A DNA stretch of 63,450 nt from Elusimicrobiota bacterium (GCA_016180815.1 JACPAN010000022.1:1-63450), one strand, 5' to 3'; positions 10,501 through 18,668 are shown, counted from the first letter of the stretch. A program made the numbers and translations. The notes: generated by a model from the sequence alone, not told the origin.

Positions 10501-11150
10501 GCGTTCATTTTGGCGGCAAGCTCCAGCAAGCCGCGTCCGACCCGGCGCTGCGCTTCCAGGCCATGATCCATGATTTCTAAAAAGAAATTTCCCCGTCCGA
10601 AAATTTCCTCAAGGCGCCCGGCGCGCTGATGCGCGAGCTCCATGTTGCCCGACTCAAGGGCCTGGGCCACTTCGCCTTTCAAGCACCCGGACAAAGCGAT
10701 CAGCCCTTTGGAGTGTTTAGCCAGCAATTCTTTATCCACGCGGGGGCGATAATAAAAACCTTCGAGCGAAGCTTTGCTGGAGAGTTCGATCAGGTTTTGA
10801 TAGCCCTCGTTGTCTTTGGCCAAAACAGTCAGGTGATTGATGCCGGATTTTTGCGGATTCTCATCGTCCTTGCCCGTTGTTTTGCGTTCGTGCATGGAGC
10901 CTGTGGCCACGTAGAGTTCGCAGCCGATAATGGGCGTGATGCCCGCGGATTGGCATGCTTCATAAAATTCCACGGCGCCGAAGAGATTGCCGTGATCGGT
11001 CAAGGCCTGATGAGTGAAGCCCCAACTGGCCATTTGCTCGAGCATGGCCGTGGGCTTGCCTTGGTCGTCGGCGAAGCGCGCGCAGCCGTCTAAGAGCGAA
11101 TAATCGGAATGCGCGTGCAGGTGAGCGAAGCCGGCTGATTTTTTACCCAT
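7578..11150 (-). CDS. dnaE: DNA polymerase III alpha subunit
   Basis: This is the replicative polymerase, 1,190 residues, normal for DnaE. The N-terminal PHP domain starts FAHLHAHSDYSLLDG and contains LTDHGNLFGAVEF. The palm carries the metal-binding aspartates in PDLDIDFSD (about 411-419) and KVDFLGLRT (about 566). GPGRGSGAGSLVSYLL is the conserved fingers-side loop. A helix-hairpin-helix region follows (NKKVLESLGKSGALD), and a C-terminal OB fold begins near VQIIGMAGAVKKQISKKTG. It starts at ATG 11150. It is divergent from the nudix gene across 100 bases and overlaps the downstream barrel-like gene by 4 bases. Confidence 0.98.
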   Translation of the reverse strand: MGKKSAGFAHLHAHSDYSLLDGCARFADDQGKPTAMLEQMASWGFTHQALTDHGNLFGAVEFYEACQSAGITPIIGCELYVATGSMHERKTTGKDDENPQKSGINHLTVLAKDNEGYQNLIELSSKASLEGFYYRPRVDKELLAKHSKGLIALSGCLKGEVAQALESGNMELAHQRAGRLEEIFGRGNFFLEIMDHGLEAQRRVGRGLLELAAKMNAPIVATNDCHYFLKDEAQAHDALLCIGTGKKVTDQVRMRYASQEFYYKSPEEMEKVFGQNPEFLANAVKVANMAGGIKLSFNELHLPDYHVPEGFTQESYLEHLCREGMKKSFPSGAPQSYQERLTYELGVIKKMGFPGYFLIVWDFIHFARRSNVPVGPGRGSGAGSLVSYLLEITSVDPIKYGLLFERFLNPDRRTMPDLDIDFSDEGRELVIEYVKGKYGFTNVAQIITFGTMQSRAVIRDVGRVLDVPLSEVDKIAKSIPHGLGIKQAMETNQEFRSTVEASPSAQRILPLAIKLEGVRRHTGVHAAGTVITKQPVTRYAPMYKNPTSGMVTTGFNDESLVKLGLLKVDFLGLRTLTVIQKTIELVQRHCGIAVDINTIPLDDPKTYELLSRAQTGGVFQLESRGMRDLLIKLNPSKLTDIIALIALFRPGPMKWIDEFCARKHGTSPVRYEHPALEAILKETYGICVYQEQVMEIAKQLAGFTAGEADKLRKAMGKKIPAELNKMEAKFVEGAIKNNAQPGFAKKLYEDLKDFGHYAFNKSHSAAYGIVAYQTAYLKANYPIEFMTALAISEIGRTAMGSEDKENKVATYLDEAKGMGFATLPPSVNFSEEKFSIEDNHIRFGLLAIKNVGEASAEAIVAERKKGGPYKDVEDLFKRVPKELINKKVLESLGKSGALDKCLDGDHAAVKRGQFVQDIDFLTEFYTKQEGDMLFDLGETIGPRPKTKNNDEDILHWEKEVLGMYLSVHPLNRWKKFLAASRLPAVAQVKTMRDETRVQIIGMAGAVKKQISKKTGQAWARMKLEDLTGTIETVLFPRTYAQIPPELLKQGTIIVVSGRVSRSVSNAGNNNEETGADNALAEEILLDDVIPVEQFLNTRVAQLQIALGALEEPSWQKIRGHLEEAPEGSTVVFLTGDKTFNGQAPDLRVEFPRKIKMEKVLWEKLEQASLDENTLLMVAQAPPERERKRFS

Positions 11151-11250
11151 GAGCGAATTTATTTTTCAAAATAGAAGCGAGAAAAGCCATTAAACAAAAT
11201 GCGCATGGCAATGCCAAATTTCCGTCGATGCGCGCCACAGATTGTAAAAT

Positions 11251-11805
11251 GTGCGGGTGCCGGTTCTCACCGAGAAAAAAATAAAAAGCATTTGCCATCA
11301 TCGGGGCGTCTCAGTGTCTTTCTTCACGGACACGGTGCGCTTGCCCAATGGAAAAAAAGCGGTCCGCGACTATATGGGCCATCCCGGGGCCGTGACCATC
11401 CTGCCGTTCTTGGATCGAAAACGCGTTTTGCTGTTGCGTCAATACCGGTATCCGGTGGCTGAAACCATCGTGGAAATCCCGGCAGGAAAAATTGACGCCG
11501 GGGAACGCCCGTTGGCCTGTGCCCGCCGGGAGTTGTTGGAGGAAACCGGGTATTGGCCCAAGAGCATTAAAAAAACGTTGTCCTTTTGGCCCACGCCGGC
11601 ATTCGCGAATGAGGTGATGCACGTATACACCGCCTGGGATCTTGAGTTTAAAGGCGCGGGCACGGACGAGGACGAATTTTTGGAGCCCTTCCCCGTCGAA
11701 TTTGCCAAGGCCGTGCGCTGGGTCAAGGAAGGGAAAATCAGGGACGCCAAGTCCATTGCGACGCTCTTGGCCGTTGAAGCGTTCGGGTGGAATCCCTATG
11801 GTTGA
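11251..11805 (+). CDS. NUDIX hydrolase, ADP-ribose pyrophosphatase type
   Basis: 184 residues from a GTG start; a second GTG lies two codons on. The nudix box reads [20 protein letters not shown], matching GX5EX7REUXEEXGU. Upstream the strand [22 protein letters not shown] is the typical lead-in of the NudF/ADP-ribose branch, so hydrolysis of ADP-ribose or a related nucleotide sugar is likely. Its stop codon overlaps the mnmG start by 8 bases (ATG at 11798, TGA at 11803), so translation of the two is probably coupled. Substrate cannot be fixed from sequence. Confidence 0.9.
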   Translation: MRVPVLTEKKIKSICHHRGVSVSFFTDTVRLPNGKKAVRDYMGHPGAVTILPFLDRKRVLLLRQYRYPVAETIVEIPAGKIDAGERPLACARRELLEETGYWPKSIKKTLSFWPTPAFANEVMHVYTAWDLEFKGAGTDEDEFLEPFPVEFAKAVRWVKEGKIRDAKSIATLLAVEAFGWNPYG

Positions 11806-13612
11806 TCGTTTTATTTTTCCTAAAGAATACGGGGTAATCGTGGTGGGCGCCGGGCACGCGGGCTGCGAAGCGGCTCTGGCTGCGGCGCGCATGAACGTGC
11901 CGACGCTGCTGTTGACGCAAAATCTCGATACCATCGGGCAAATGTCCTGCAATCCATCAATCGGCGGTTTGGCCAAAGGGCAAATCGTCTGTGAAATCGA
12001 CGCGATGGGCGGCGAGATGGGCAAAAATACGGATAGGACCGGACTTCAATTCAAATTATTGAATATGGGCAAAGGAGAAGCGGTTTGGTCGCCGAGAGCC
12101 CAATGTGATAAGAAACTTTATCAGTTCACCATGAAACTAACGGTTGAGGAACAATTAAATTTAGATATTAAACAAGAAGATGTTTTAGAAATTTTGGCTG
12201 AAAATGATAAAGTTAGAGGAATTTTAACAAAATATAACACTATATACCATTCAAAATTAATCATTGTCACAACAGGCACATTCCTTAAAGGTATTACTCA
12301 TTATGGATTGAACACTAACCCAGCTGGACGGGCTGGATGTCCCCCTTCAACGCTTTCGGAATCTTTGCTTAATCTTGGGTTTGAGATCAATCGTTTTAAA
12401 ACAGGGACGCCGATGCGTATTAACGGGCGCAGCATTGATTTTGAGAAATGCACGATTCAGCCTGGGGACGATGCTCCCTATCCCTTCTCATTTCAGACAA
12501 TGTTTCACGTGAAACAATCGCCCGGCCGGCGTTTATTTTTTAACGGCGAGGATTGGCAAGAGTATCCGCATGCTCATGCCATGGAACAGTTGCCTTGCTG
12601 GATTACATGGACGAATCCATCGACGAATGAAATTATCAATTCGAATTTGCACCGGTCACCCTTATACTCCGGAAAAATAAAATCCGTCGGACCAAGGTAT
12701 TGCCCTTCCTTTGAGGATAAAGTCGTCAAGTTTCCGGAAAAAGAGAGGCACCAGATATTTTTGGAACCTGAGGGTTATGCGACGCGCGAATTCTACGTTA
12801 ACGGACTTTTTACCAGCATGCCTGAAGATGTTCAAATTCAGGTTTTGAAAACAATCCCCGGATTGGAGCGTTCGGAAATGGTTCGCCCGGGCTATGCCGT
12901 TGAATATGATTGTTGTCCGCCGACTCAGCTAAAGCCCACGTTGGAAACAAAGCGTATCGAAAATCTTTTTTTAGCCGGACAGATTAACGGCACCACCGGA
13001 TATGAAGAAGCCGCCGGGCAAGGATTCATCGCCGGGGTTAATGCCGCCTTGAAATACTTGGAAAAAGAGCCGTTGATTCTCAGAAGAAGCGACGCTTACC
13101 TCGGCGTTTTAATTGATGATTTAGTGACGAAAGGAACAGATGAGCCGTATCGGATGTTTACCTCACGCGCTGAATACCGGCTGCATCTGAGATGGAGCAA
13201 TTCAGATTTGCGTTTGATGGATTATGGGCGTAATCTTGGCTTGATCCCGGATCAAACTTATTCGCTGTTCGATCAATACAGGAATGCGGTTTCTTCGGAG
13301 CGCGTCCCAGATTCTGATTTTGGGCCGTGGACCAGGGAAAAAATGATTCGAGAAATCGAAGTTCAGCAAAAATACAAAGGCTATCTTAAAAGAGAGCTGC
13401 AGGATATCGAGAGAATGTCCAAATTTGAGAACGTCAAAATTCCCGATGTATTCGATTATGCCCAGGTTCCCGGATTGTTGACGGAAAGCCGGCAAAAATT
13501 GTCCAAAATACAGCCGAAAACATTGGGCCAAGCCCGAAGAATTCCCGGGGTGACTCCATCCGACTTGCAAATCCTTTGGGTTTGCCTGGAAAAGAAAAGA
13601 CGGGAACGGTAG
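11798..13612 (+). CDS. mnmG: tRNA uridine 5-carboxymethylaminomethyl modification enzyme
   Basis: 604 residues, normal for MnmG/GidA. With MnmE it builds the cmnm5 group on wobble uridine 34 of tRNAs. The FAD-binding motif [15 protein letters not shown] lies near residue 15. It is followed by the signatures [24 protein letters not shown]-like [16 protein letters not shown] and [16 protein letters not shown], and by the C-terminal helical MnmE-binding domain. I chose ATG 11798 because the in-frame extension upstream is read from the nudix gene. A perfect parS site is embedded in the coding sequence and encodes MFHVKQ. Base use shifts from GC-rich to AT-rich at about 12.1 kb and stays so through parA. 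Confidence 0.97.
   Translation: MVDRFIFPKEYGVIVVGAGHAGCEAALAAARMNVPTLLLTQNLDTIGQMSCNPSIGGLAKGQIVCEIDAMGGEMGKNTDRTGLQFKLLNMGKGEAVWSPRAQCDKKLYQFTMKLTVEEQLNLDIKQEDVLEILAENDKVRGILTKYNTIYHSKLIIVTTGTFLKGITHYGLNTNPAGRAGCPPSTLSESLLNLGFEINRFKTGTPMRINGRSIDFEKCTIQPGDDAPYPFSFQTMFHVKQSPGRRLFFNGEDWQEYPHAHAMEQLPCWITWTNPSTNEIINSNLHRSPLYSGKIKSVGPRYCPSFEDKVVKFPEKERHQIFLEPEGYATREFYVNGLFTSMPEDVQIQVLKTIPGLERSEMVRPGYAVEYDCCPPTQLKPTLETKRIENLFLAGQINGTTGYEEAAGQGFIAGVNAALKYLEKEPLILRRSDAYLGVLIDDLVTKGTDEPYRMFTSRAEYRLHLRWSNSDLRLMDYGRNLGLIPDQTYSLFDQYRNAVSSERVPDSDFGPWTREKMIREIEVQQKYKGYLKRELQDIERMSKFENVKIPDVFDYAQVPGLLTESRQKLSKIQPKTLGQARRIPGVTPSDLQILWVCLEKKRRER
12501..12516. promoter_or_regulatory. parS: parS centromere site 1, inside mnmG
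   Basis: TGTTTCACGTGAAACA is a perfect 16-base palindrome and an exact match to the consensus ParB-binding parS sequence. It sits within the mnmG reading frame and encodes FHVKQ. parA and parB lie 1.8 kb downstream. Confidence 0.95.
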
Positions 13613-13632
13613 AATTACCGTCAGCGTCGAAT

Positions 13633-13648
13633 TGTTTCACGTGAAACA
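13633..13648. promoter_or_regulatory. parS: parS centromere site 2, mnmG-rhomboid gap
   Basis: Second identical 16-base palindrome, located 20 bases after the mnmG stop codon and 19 bases before the rhomboid gene. As the loading site for ParB it would help segregate this part of the chromosome. Confidence 0.96.
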
Positions 13649-13667
13649 TTGCTTATGATTTGATTCC

Positions 13668-14303
13668 ATGATTCCTATTAGAGACGAAAATTATTCTCGC
13701 AAAAGGCCTTGGTTTAGAAATTTTTTAATCCTGGCCAATATCGCTATTTTTGTTTATATGTTTATTTTTAGCCCCGGCATTGTCGTGGATCAATTTGGGT
13801 TCATCGGAGCAAAATTTTTAGATGAACCGATGACGAATTTATACAGGTTCGTCAGCTATCAATTCATTCACGGCGGCTTGGGGCATTTGTTGGGTAATTT
13901 ATGGTTTCTTTATATATTCGGCGACAATGTGGAAGCAAAAACAGGGCATTTTGCATTTTTGTTTTTTTATCTTTTTTGCGGCGTCATTTCCGCGATTGTT
14001 CAAATCGCTCTTGTTCCAAGTCTTCATGTCCCGTTAATCGGAGCTTCGGGAAGCATTGCCGGAGTTTTAGGCGCTTATGCCATTTATTTTCCGAGAGCAA
14101 AAATCATTACATGGATACCTCTCGGTTTTGTCGGGTATACGGCACGTTTGCCGGCCTTCTTCTTTTTATTCATTTGGTTCGCGTATCAATTTATTCTTGG
14201 ATCGGCGAGCTCCGGCGCGCATGCTTCAGTCACCGGAGTAGCTTGGTGGGCCCATGTCGGCGGTTTTGTTTTCGGCTTGCTTTTCGGGATTAAATTTAGG
14301 TAA
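13668..14303 (+). CDS. Rhomboid family intramembrane serine protease
   Basis: 211 residues with six predicted hydrophobic segments. The catalytic serine lies in GASGSIAGVLGAY and the partner histidine in WWAHVGGFVFGLLFG. HGGLGHLLGNLWFLYIFGDN is the conserved segment of the second membrane helix. It would cleave membrane proteins within the bilayer; the substrate is unknown. It is flanked by two parS sites and stands between mnmG and parA, where rsmG (gidB) is often found. Its stop codon abuts the third parS site. The enzyme class is secure from motifs. Confidence 0.95.
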   Translation: MIPIRDENYSRKRPWFRNFLILANIAIFVYMFIFSPGIVVDQFGFIGAKFLDEPMTNLYRFVSYQFIHGGLGHLLGNLWFLYIFGDNVEAKTGHFAFLFFYLFCGVISAIVQIALVPSLHVPLIGASGSIAGVLGAYAIYFPRAKIITWIPLGFVGYTARLPAFFFLFIWFAYQFILGSASSGAHASVTGVAWWAHVGGFVFGLLFGIKFR

Positions 14304-14319
14304 TGTTTCACGTGAAACA
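14304..14319. promoter_or_regulatory. parS: parS centromere site 3, just upstream of parA
   Basis: Third identical palindrome, beginning immediately after the rhomboid stop codon and ending 5 bases before the parA start. ParB bound here would cover the ribosome-binding region and possibly a promoter of parAB, so autoregulation is plausible. Confidence 0.96.
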
Positions 14320-14324
14320 ATCAA

Positions 14325-15125
14325 ATGGCTGAGATTATTGCCGTCGTCAATCAAAAAGGCGGCGTTGGTAAAACAACCACCGCTTTAAGCTTGGGCGTTT
14401 CCTTGGCATATTTATCCCAGGAAGTTTTGGTTATTGATATGGATGCCCAAGCAAATTTGACCAGCGGCATTGGTTTTTCTTCTCCAGCCCCTTATTACGA
14501 TATTTCCGATACTCTGTTGGATCCTTCTTTGGTTTTTTCTTCTACGGTGGCAACCAAGGTTGAATTTCTTGATCTGATCCCATCCTCAAACAATTTAATC
14601 GGCATTGAGCTCTTATTAAAGGATTTGGAAAATAGGGAATTCAGGCTTAAATCGGCTCTTTTATCATTAAGTGCCATGTATAGGTATATTCTTATAGATT
14701 GTCCTCCTTCTTTGGGTCTTTTGACAGTGAACGCTCTTTGCGCCGCCAACCATGTTTTAATCCCAATGCTCCCGGAATATTATGCGTTGGAAGGCTTATC
14801 CATGCTCGCTCAAACAGTCAAAAGAGTTAAAGAGACGCAAAATCCAGATTTGGACTTACTAGGGATTGTGTTTACCATGTTCGACCCCAGGCTTCAGTTG
14901 ACCCAGGCGGTTTCAAAAGAGGTGAACGTATTTTTTCCAGGAAAAGTTTTTGATACGGTGATCCCAAGAAGCGTGCGCTTGGCCGAAGCCCCGAGTTTTT
15001 CCGTGCCGATCCATATTTATTCGCCCAAATCCAACGGGACTCAGGCGTACATGGATCTCGGCAAAGAGCTGTTGGTTCGATTGGAACCGAAGGTAGATAC
15101 GATGAGGAGGTTAAATGGCAACTAG
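14325..15125 (+). CDS. parA: Chromosome-partitioning ATPase ParA/Soj
   Basis: 266 residues. The deviant Walker A motif KGGVGKTT is at residues 11-18, with the signature lysine at 11. The A' strand is VLVIDMDAQANLTSG and Walker B is YILIDCPPSLGLL. This is the short chromosomal Soj type with no N-terminal DNA-binding domain. With ParB and the parS sites it segregates or positions the origin region; it dimerises on ATP and binds DNA non-specifically. The end overlaps parB by 11 bases. Codon use is AT-richer than in neighbouring genes. Confidence 0.97.
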   Translation: MAEIIAVVNQKGGVGKTTTALSLGVSLAYLSQEVLVIDMDAQANLTSGIGFSSPAPYYDISDTLLDPSLVFSSTVATKVEFLDLIPSSNNLIGIELLLKDLENREFRLKSALLSLSAMYRYILIDCPPSLGLLTVNALCAANHVLIPMLPEYYALEGLSMLAQTVKRVKETQNPDLDLLGIVFTMFDPRLQLTQAVSKEVNVFFPGKVFDTVIPRSVRLAEAPSFSVPIHIYSPKSNGTQAYMDLGKELLVRLEPKVDTMRRLNGN

Positions 15126-15948
15126 GCTTGGTCGCGGATTGGATGTGTTATTGCCGCAGAAGGGAGAGGGGCTGCGTCAGCCGGCGGCTATTCCCGAGAT
15201 ACCGGTGGATGCGATTGCCGCGAGCCCGCATCAGGTCAGAACGGTTTTCCATCAGGCGGATTTGCAGACCCTGGCGGATTCCATCAAAGCTTTCGGCGTT
15301 TTGGAACCGATTCTTGTTTCTCAGCGTCCGGCCGGCGGTTATGTGCTGGTGGCCGGGGAACGCCGTTTGCGGGCCGCGCGCTTGGCCGGTTTAAAAACGA
15401 TCCCGGCCATCATTAAAAATTTAGGCTCCAAAGAGTCGGTTTTAGTCGGCTTGATCGAAAATGTTCAGCGTAAAGATTTGAATCCCATTGAATTGGCCAA
15501 AGGCCTAAACAAAATGATGGATGATTTTAAATTGACGCATGAAGAAGTCGCCTCCTCCGTGGGGTTCTCCAGGCCGAGGGTGAGCAATTTACTTAGGCTG
15601 CTGAATCTTGAGCCTGAAATTCAGGAATATATCGTCCTCGGCCATATTCATGAGGGCCAGGCCCGGGCCTTGCTTTCGTTAGACAGCGAGACCGATCGCC
15701 TGCGCATCGCCAAGGAAATCGCGGAAGGGCATCGCTCCTGGAGCGTCCGGGAAATCGAGCATAAGAAAAAAATCCGCCGCAAGGATCCGAATATTGCGGT
15801 TCAGGAAGAGGAGTTGGCCAAGCATTTGGGCACGCGCGTCAAAATCAGCTTGAGCGCCAAGAAGAAATCCGGCTGGATTTCGGTTTACTTCGGCAACCTT
15901 GAGCATTTTGACAGCCTTCATCGGCGCTTGAAGGCAGAGCGCTCATGA
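15115..15948 (+). CDS. parB: Chromosome-partitioning protein ParB/Spo0J
   Basis: 277 residues. The N-terminal LGRGLDVLL is the ParA-stimulating motif. The CTP-binding domain contains GYVLVAGERRLRAARLAG (GERRxRA motif). The helix-turn-helix lies around HEEVASSVGFSRPRVSNLLR, followed by the linker EGHRSWSVREIE and a C-terminal dimerisation region. It binds the nearby parS palindromes and spreads as a CTP-dependent clamp. It overlaps parA at its start and the next gene by ATGA at its end, so the three are probably one transcript. Confidence 0.97.
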   Translation: MATRLGRGLDVLLPQKGEGLRQPAAIPEIPVDAIAASPHQVRTVFHQADLQTLADSIKAFGVLEPILVSQRPAGGYVLVAGERRLRAARLAGLKTIPAIIKNLGSKESVLVGLIENVQRKDLNPIELAKGLNKMMDDFKLTHEEVASSVGFSRPRVSNLLRLLNLEPEIQEYIVLGHIHEGQARALLSLDSETDRLRIAKEIAEGHRSWSVREIEHKKKIRRKDPNIAVQEEELAKHLGTRVKISLSAKKKSGWISVYFGNLEHFDSLHRRLKAERS

Positions 15949-16961
15949 TGAAATTACTGCGCCTGAATCCGCTTATTGTTGTTTTTTTCCTGGCGGGCAT
16001 TCGCCTTGAGGCGCAGCAGGCGGCCCCGGCTTACATTTCGTCCATGAATTCCCTGCATGATTTTGACTTGTTCGCCAATTCCGGATGGGACGGCAATTGG
16101 TATGTCGGCTACAATTCTTTGTGGATCGTGGAACTGCCCATGCCCGCGGATTCGTCCGGGTTTGTCCGGGCTTATGTGGGCGCCAAATTAGGGCGGGCTA
16201 AAACTCAGACCGCGACCGGCCAGCCGCCATGGGTCCGTTCACCCATCGACTGCGACCTTTATGCGGGCATCAGCTCAACGGCAGCGTGGAAATCTTCGGA
16301 CAGCTATTATTTGGCCGGCTGCGAGGACTTGCCCTTGGAGGGCAGCGCCGAGGAAGCCATGCGCGGCAGCGGCGAGGCGCGATGGTATTGGAAAGAGGTC
16401 CCTTTGTCAAAGATTAATTTCGGGGGGAAAAATTATTTGGCGGTTTGGTCCATAACGCCGGAGATGACGGACGCAGCCTCAGGCCCCATCTTGGCCGCCG
16501 GACGATCGGGCGGCACGGTTCGCGGGTGGTTGAACAGGGGCATCAGCGGAGCGCCGCCGATACGGACGGAAGAAGCGCTGGAAACTCAACTGAATGAATT
16601 TGCCCCGGCCCTGGCCGTCAAACTGGTCCCGGCGCATCGCGATACCCAGGTTAAGGTGGAATTGGGCGGGTTTAAAGAAGGGCCCGATGCCTACCTTTGG
16701 GAGATTCAGGCGATCGGCCGCAATATAAAAGAGGTTCGCCCGGAAATTTCCGTTGACGGCAATCGTTGGGTTTCATTCGGCCGTCCGGCCTACGACCCTC
16801 CGTTTCAAATCGGCGTTTCGCGCAAACGGATTCAAAAAGAAGTCAAGCTTCTTGTGCCGGGGAATAAAAAAATCGAGCAGGCTTATATCAGGATTACGGC
16901 TTGGGATGAGTGGGGAAATTCGGGTAGCACGGATAATTTTATTGTTTTTATCAAATATTAA
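15945..16961 (+). CDS. Secreted protein of unknown function
   Basis: 338 residues, not recognised. It starts at 15945 (ATGA overlap with parB); a second ATG follows directly. A signal peptide spans residues 1-24 (LNPLIVVFFLAGIRLEAQQ). The mature protein is beta-rich and aromatic, with one likely disulphide pair (IDCDLYAG and AGCEDLPLE). The C-terminal ~100 residues look like an immunoglobulin-type fold (SVDGNRWVSFG, then YIRITAWDEWGNSGSTDNF). It is probably a periplasmic or surface protein. The coupling to parB is notable, but its meaning is unclear. Confidence 0.78.
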   Translation: MMKLLRLNPLIVVFFLAGIRLEAQQAAPAYISSMNSLHDFDLFANSGWDGNWYVGYNSLWIVELPMPADSSGFVRAYVGAKLGRAKTQTATGQPPWVRSPIDCDLYAGISSTAAWKSSDSYYLAGCEDLPLEGSAEEAMRGSGEARWYWKEVPLSKINFGGKNYLAVWSITPEMTDAASGPILAAGRSGGTVRGWLNRGISGAPPIRTEEALETQLNEFAPALAVKLVPAHRDTQVKVELGGFKEGPDAYLWEIQAIGRNIKEVRPEISVDGNRWVSFGRPAYDPPFQIGVSRKRIQKEVKLLVPGNKKIEQAYIRITAWDEWGNSGSTDNFIVFIKY

Positions 16962-17010
16962 TTAGTATAGATTGACTTATCCGGTAATTTATGATTGAAT
17001 TAGATAAAGT

Positions 17011-17307
17011 ATGGAAGAATATAGCAAAGAAAAACCTTCTTCCGGAAAAAGAAAAAAAAATATTGAGCGAATGATTCCTCCGGGCGGTGTCCCGGAGGTC
17101 ATGGATATTAAGGAACTCTCCAGTTATCTGGGTATCGGTAAATCAAAAATCTACGCCCTCATCCGCGCTAAAAAAATTCCCGCCTCGCAAATCGGCCGCC
17201 AGTACCGTTTTTACAAAGCGCTTATCGACAAATGGCTTCAAGAGAAGCTGATCACCGGAGCATCCGAGATGCCGTTGTTCGATCAAGATGAGCGCGATAA
17301 AAAGTAG
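17011..17307 (+). CDS. Excisionase-like helix-turn-helix protein
   Basis: 98 residues. After a Lys-rich N-terminus, residues ~30-85 form the MerR-like winged helix of the excisionase/DNA-binding family: MDIKELSSYLGIGKSKIYAL, then KIPASQIGRQYRFYKALIDKW. Such proteins bind DNA through the first helices and the wing. No integrase or att site is visible nearby, so a regulatory role is more likely than excision. Two related CGWACGCGTAG sequences lie just downstream and could be its operators (inference). Confidence 0.85.
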   Translation: MEEYSKEKPSSGKRKKNIERMIPPGGVPEVMDIKELSSYLGIGKSKIYALIRAKKIPASQIGRQYRFYKALIDKWLQEKLITGASEMPLFDQDERDKK

Positions 17308-17313
17308 AAAAAG

Positions 17314-17327
17314 TTCCGAACGCGTAG
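17314..17327. repeat. Direct repeat copy 1 (possible operator)
   Basis: TTCCGAACGCGTAG. It matches the second copy at 12 of 14 positions. It lies 7 bases after the HTH gene stop codon. Confidence 0.4.
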
Positions 17328-17368
17328 CTGAAATTCATCAACTATTTGTACAATAACATTTGAGAATT

Positions 17369-17382
17369 TTTCGTACGCGTAG
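17369..17382. repeat. Direct repeat copy 2 (possible operator)
   Basis: TTTCGTACGCGTAG, containing the perfect palindrome TACGCGTA. It sits 55 bases after copy 1 and about 9 bases before the ribosome-binding site of the following small gene, a position suited to repression. Confidence 0.4.
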
Positions 17383-17405
17383 GAAAAAAAGGAGGTGAGG
17401 TGGTT

Positions 17406-17645
17406 ATGGCAGAAACATTAGCGAAGATCGGTCTTAAGCGGGAAGACGGCTACCTTTATTACGTTGGCAAAGACGGCTGTGTGTGGCGGGCGAAAATGGC
17501 TCGCGGCGGCAAAAAGGGCGGCAAGCCCCAGAAGGTTACCGTTACCAACGGCAACGGCGGTTATCCCGTCAAAAAAGAGCCCGGCTATCTTTATTTCCTC
17601 GACAAAAAAGGGAATGTGGCTAGGGCGAAAATGGCTCGCAAATAA
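17406..17645 (+). CDS. Small basic protein with a duplicated GYLY...RAKMAR motif
   Basis: 79 residues from ATG 17406. A strong Shine-Dalgarno GGAGG at 17391-17395 fits this ATG (10-base spacing) better than the in-frame GTG at 17400. The protein has two copies of one motif: DGYLYYVGKDGCVWRAKMAR and PGYLYFLDKKGNVARAKMAR. They are joined by a Gly/Lys-rich linker (GGKKGGKPQKV). Each copy looks like a three-strand beta unit ending in a basic stretch, as expected for nucleic-acid binding. I know similar short sequences only as uncharacterised proteins. It lies 92 bases after the HTH gene, separated by the direct repeats. It is probably real and cytoplasmic; its function is unknown. Confidence 0.75.
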   Translation: MAETLAKIGLKREDGYLYYVGKDGCVWRAKMARGGKKGGKPQKVTVTNGNGGYPVKKEPGYLYFLDKKGNVARAKMARK

Positions 17646-17750
17646 CGCCATTCAACCTTCGGAGCAAAGTACGCGAGTCGGGATGATTCCCGCCCCTCTT
17701 CGATTTAACCATGAAGAGGATGCTCCGGAGGCCGATTTTTTTAGCGCGCC

Positions 17751-18668
17751 ATGAACGTCGGTGTTCTTGGTCCCGGAGCCGCGGGGCTCTTCCTTTTGTC
17801 GCGGCTTATCGGACGCAGCGAGCGGCCTCCTGTCCTGATCGCCAGGAATCAGACCCAAGCTAAACGCTTGAAGCAGGATGGTTTTGTGGTCGTCGCCGGC
17901 GGCCAATCGGCCCATTATTCGTCTAAACAATTCACCGTTTCCTTCAAACCCATCTCCCTTGATGTTATTTTTTTGGCGGTGAAAAGCTACGATTTGCCGA
18001 AGGCGCTTGATTCGGCGCGCCGTTGCACCGCGACAAACGGCCTGCTGATTTGCCTGTCGAACGGCGTTTTTGATCTTAAACGCATCCGGTCGCTCGCCGG
18101 CAAGCGGCGCGTGCTCTTCGGTTCGCTGATGGTCGGTTTGGACCGCGTCGAAGCGGGGCGCGTTCTTTGTCATGGTGAGCGCGAAGCGCCGTTGATGATG
18201 TTCAGCGGCGATCAGCCGGACCTTGAGAGGATCCGTCCGTTGCTCGATGATTGCGCGGTGTCCTTCAAAATCACCGCCGGTTCGGTTGAAGATTTGCTGT
18301 GGTCAAAAAGCGCTTATCTGGCGGCGTTGGGCCCATTGAGCGCGCTGTTGAGAAAAACAAACGGCGAGATTGTTTCGAGCGAAGCGGTTCGCGATTTGGC
18401 TCAGTCGGTTTTCGAAGAGGCTCTGGCCGTGCTTAAAGCATCGGGCCGCCGCGCGGTTTTTTTCGCGGAAGCGCTCAATGGCGGTTTCCCGGCGCTTCTG
18501 GAAAAAACAAAAGGCAATCGTTCTTCCATGCTTCAAGACGCGGCCGCCGGACGGCGCACGGAATTGGATTTTATCGTCAAGCCTTTTCTTGACGCCGGGC
18601 GCAAAACCGGCGTGCCTTGCCCCTTGCTCAATCAGCTCTACATGTTGACTAAAACCTATGTCGGTTGA
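17751..18668 (+). CDS. panE: 2-dehydropantoate 2-reductase (ketopantoate reductase)
   Basis: 305 residues. The N-terminal Rossmann fold has the dinucleotide motif GVLGPGAAGLFLLSRL (GxGxxG variant). DVIFLAVKSYDLPKAL and LLICLSNGVFD are family landmarks in place of the common VKAYQ and QNG. The C-terminal helical domain has the catalytic-lysine region LLWSKSAYLAALGPLSALL and SSMLQDAAAGRRTELDFI. It catalyses NADPH-dependent reduction of ketopantoate to pantoate for coenzyme A synthesis. The start ATG at 17751 lacks a clear Shine-Dalgarno. The SNG in place of QNG makes a related reductase specificity possible. Confidence 0.88.
   Translation: MNVGVLGPGAAGLFLLSRLIGRSERPPVLIARNQTQAKRLKQDGFVVVAGGQSAHYSSKQFTVSFKPISLDVIFLAVKSYDLPKALDSARRCTATNGLLICLSNGVFDLKRIRSLAGKRRVLFGSLMVGLDRVEAGRVLCHGEREAPLMMFSGDQPDLERIRPLLDDCAVSFKITAGSVEDLLWSKSAYLAALGPLSALLRKTNGEIVSSEAVRDLAQSVFEEALAVLKASGRRAVFFAEALNGGFPALLEKTKGNRSSMLQDAAAGRRTELDFIVKPFLDAGRKTGVPCPLLNQLYMLTKTYVG

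Noticed and set aside
11642-11797. N-terminal extension of MnmG
   Set aside because: It is out-of-frame nudix coding sequence; ATG 11798 gives a family-length protein starting just before the FAD motif.
17011-17307. Excisionase of an integrated element
   Set aside because: No integrase, att repeats or tRNA gene in the area; the same HTH family often serves as a regulator.
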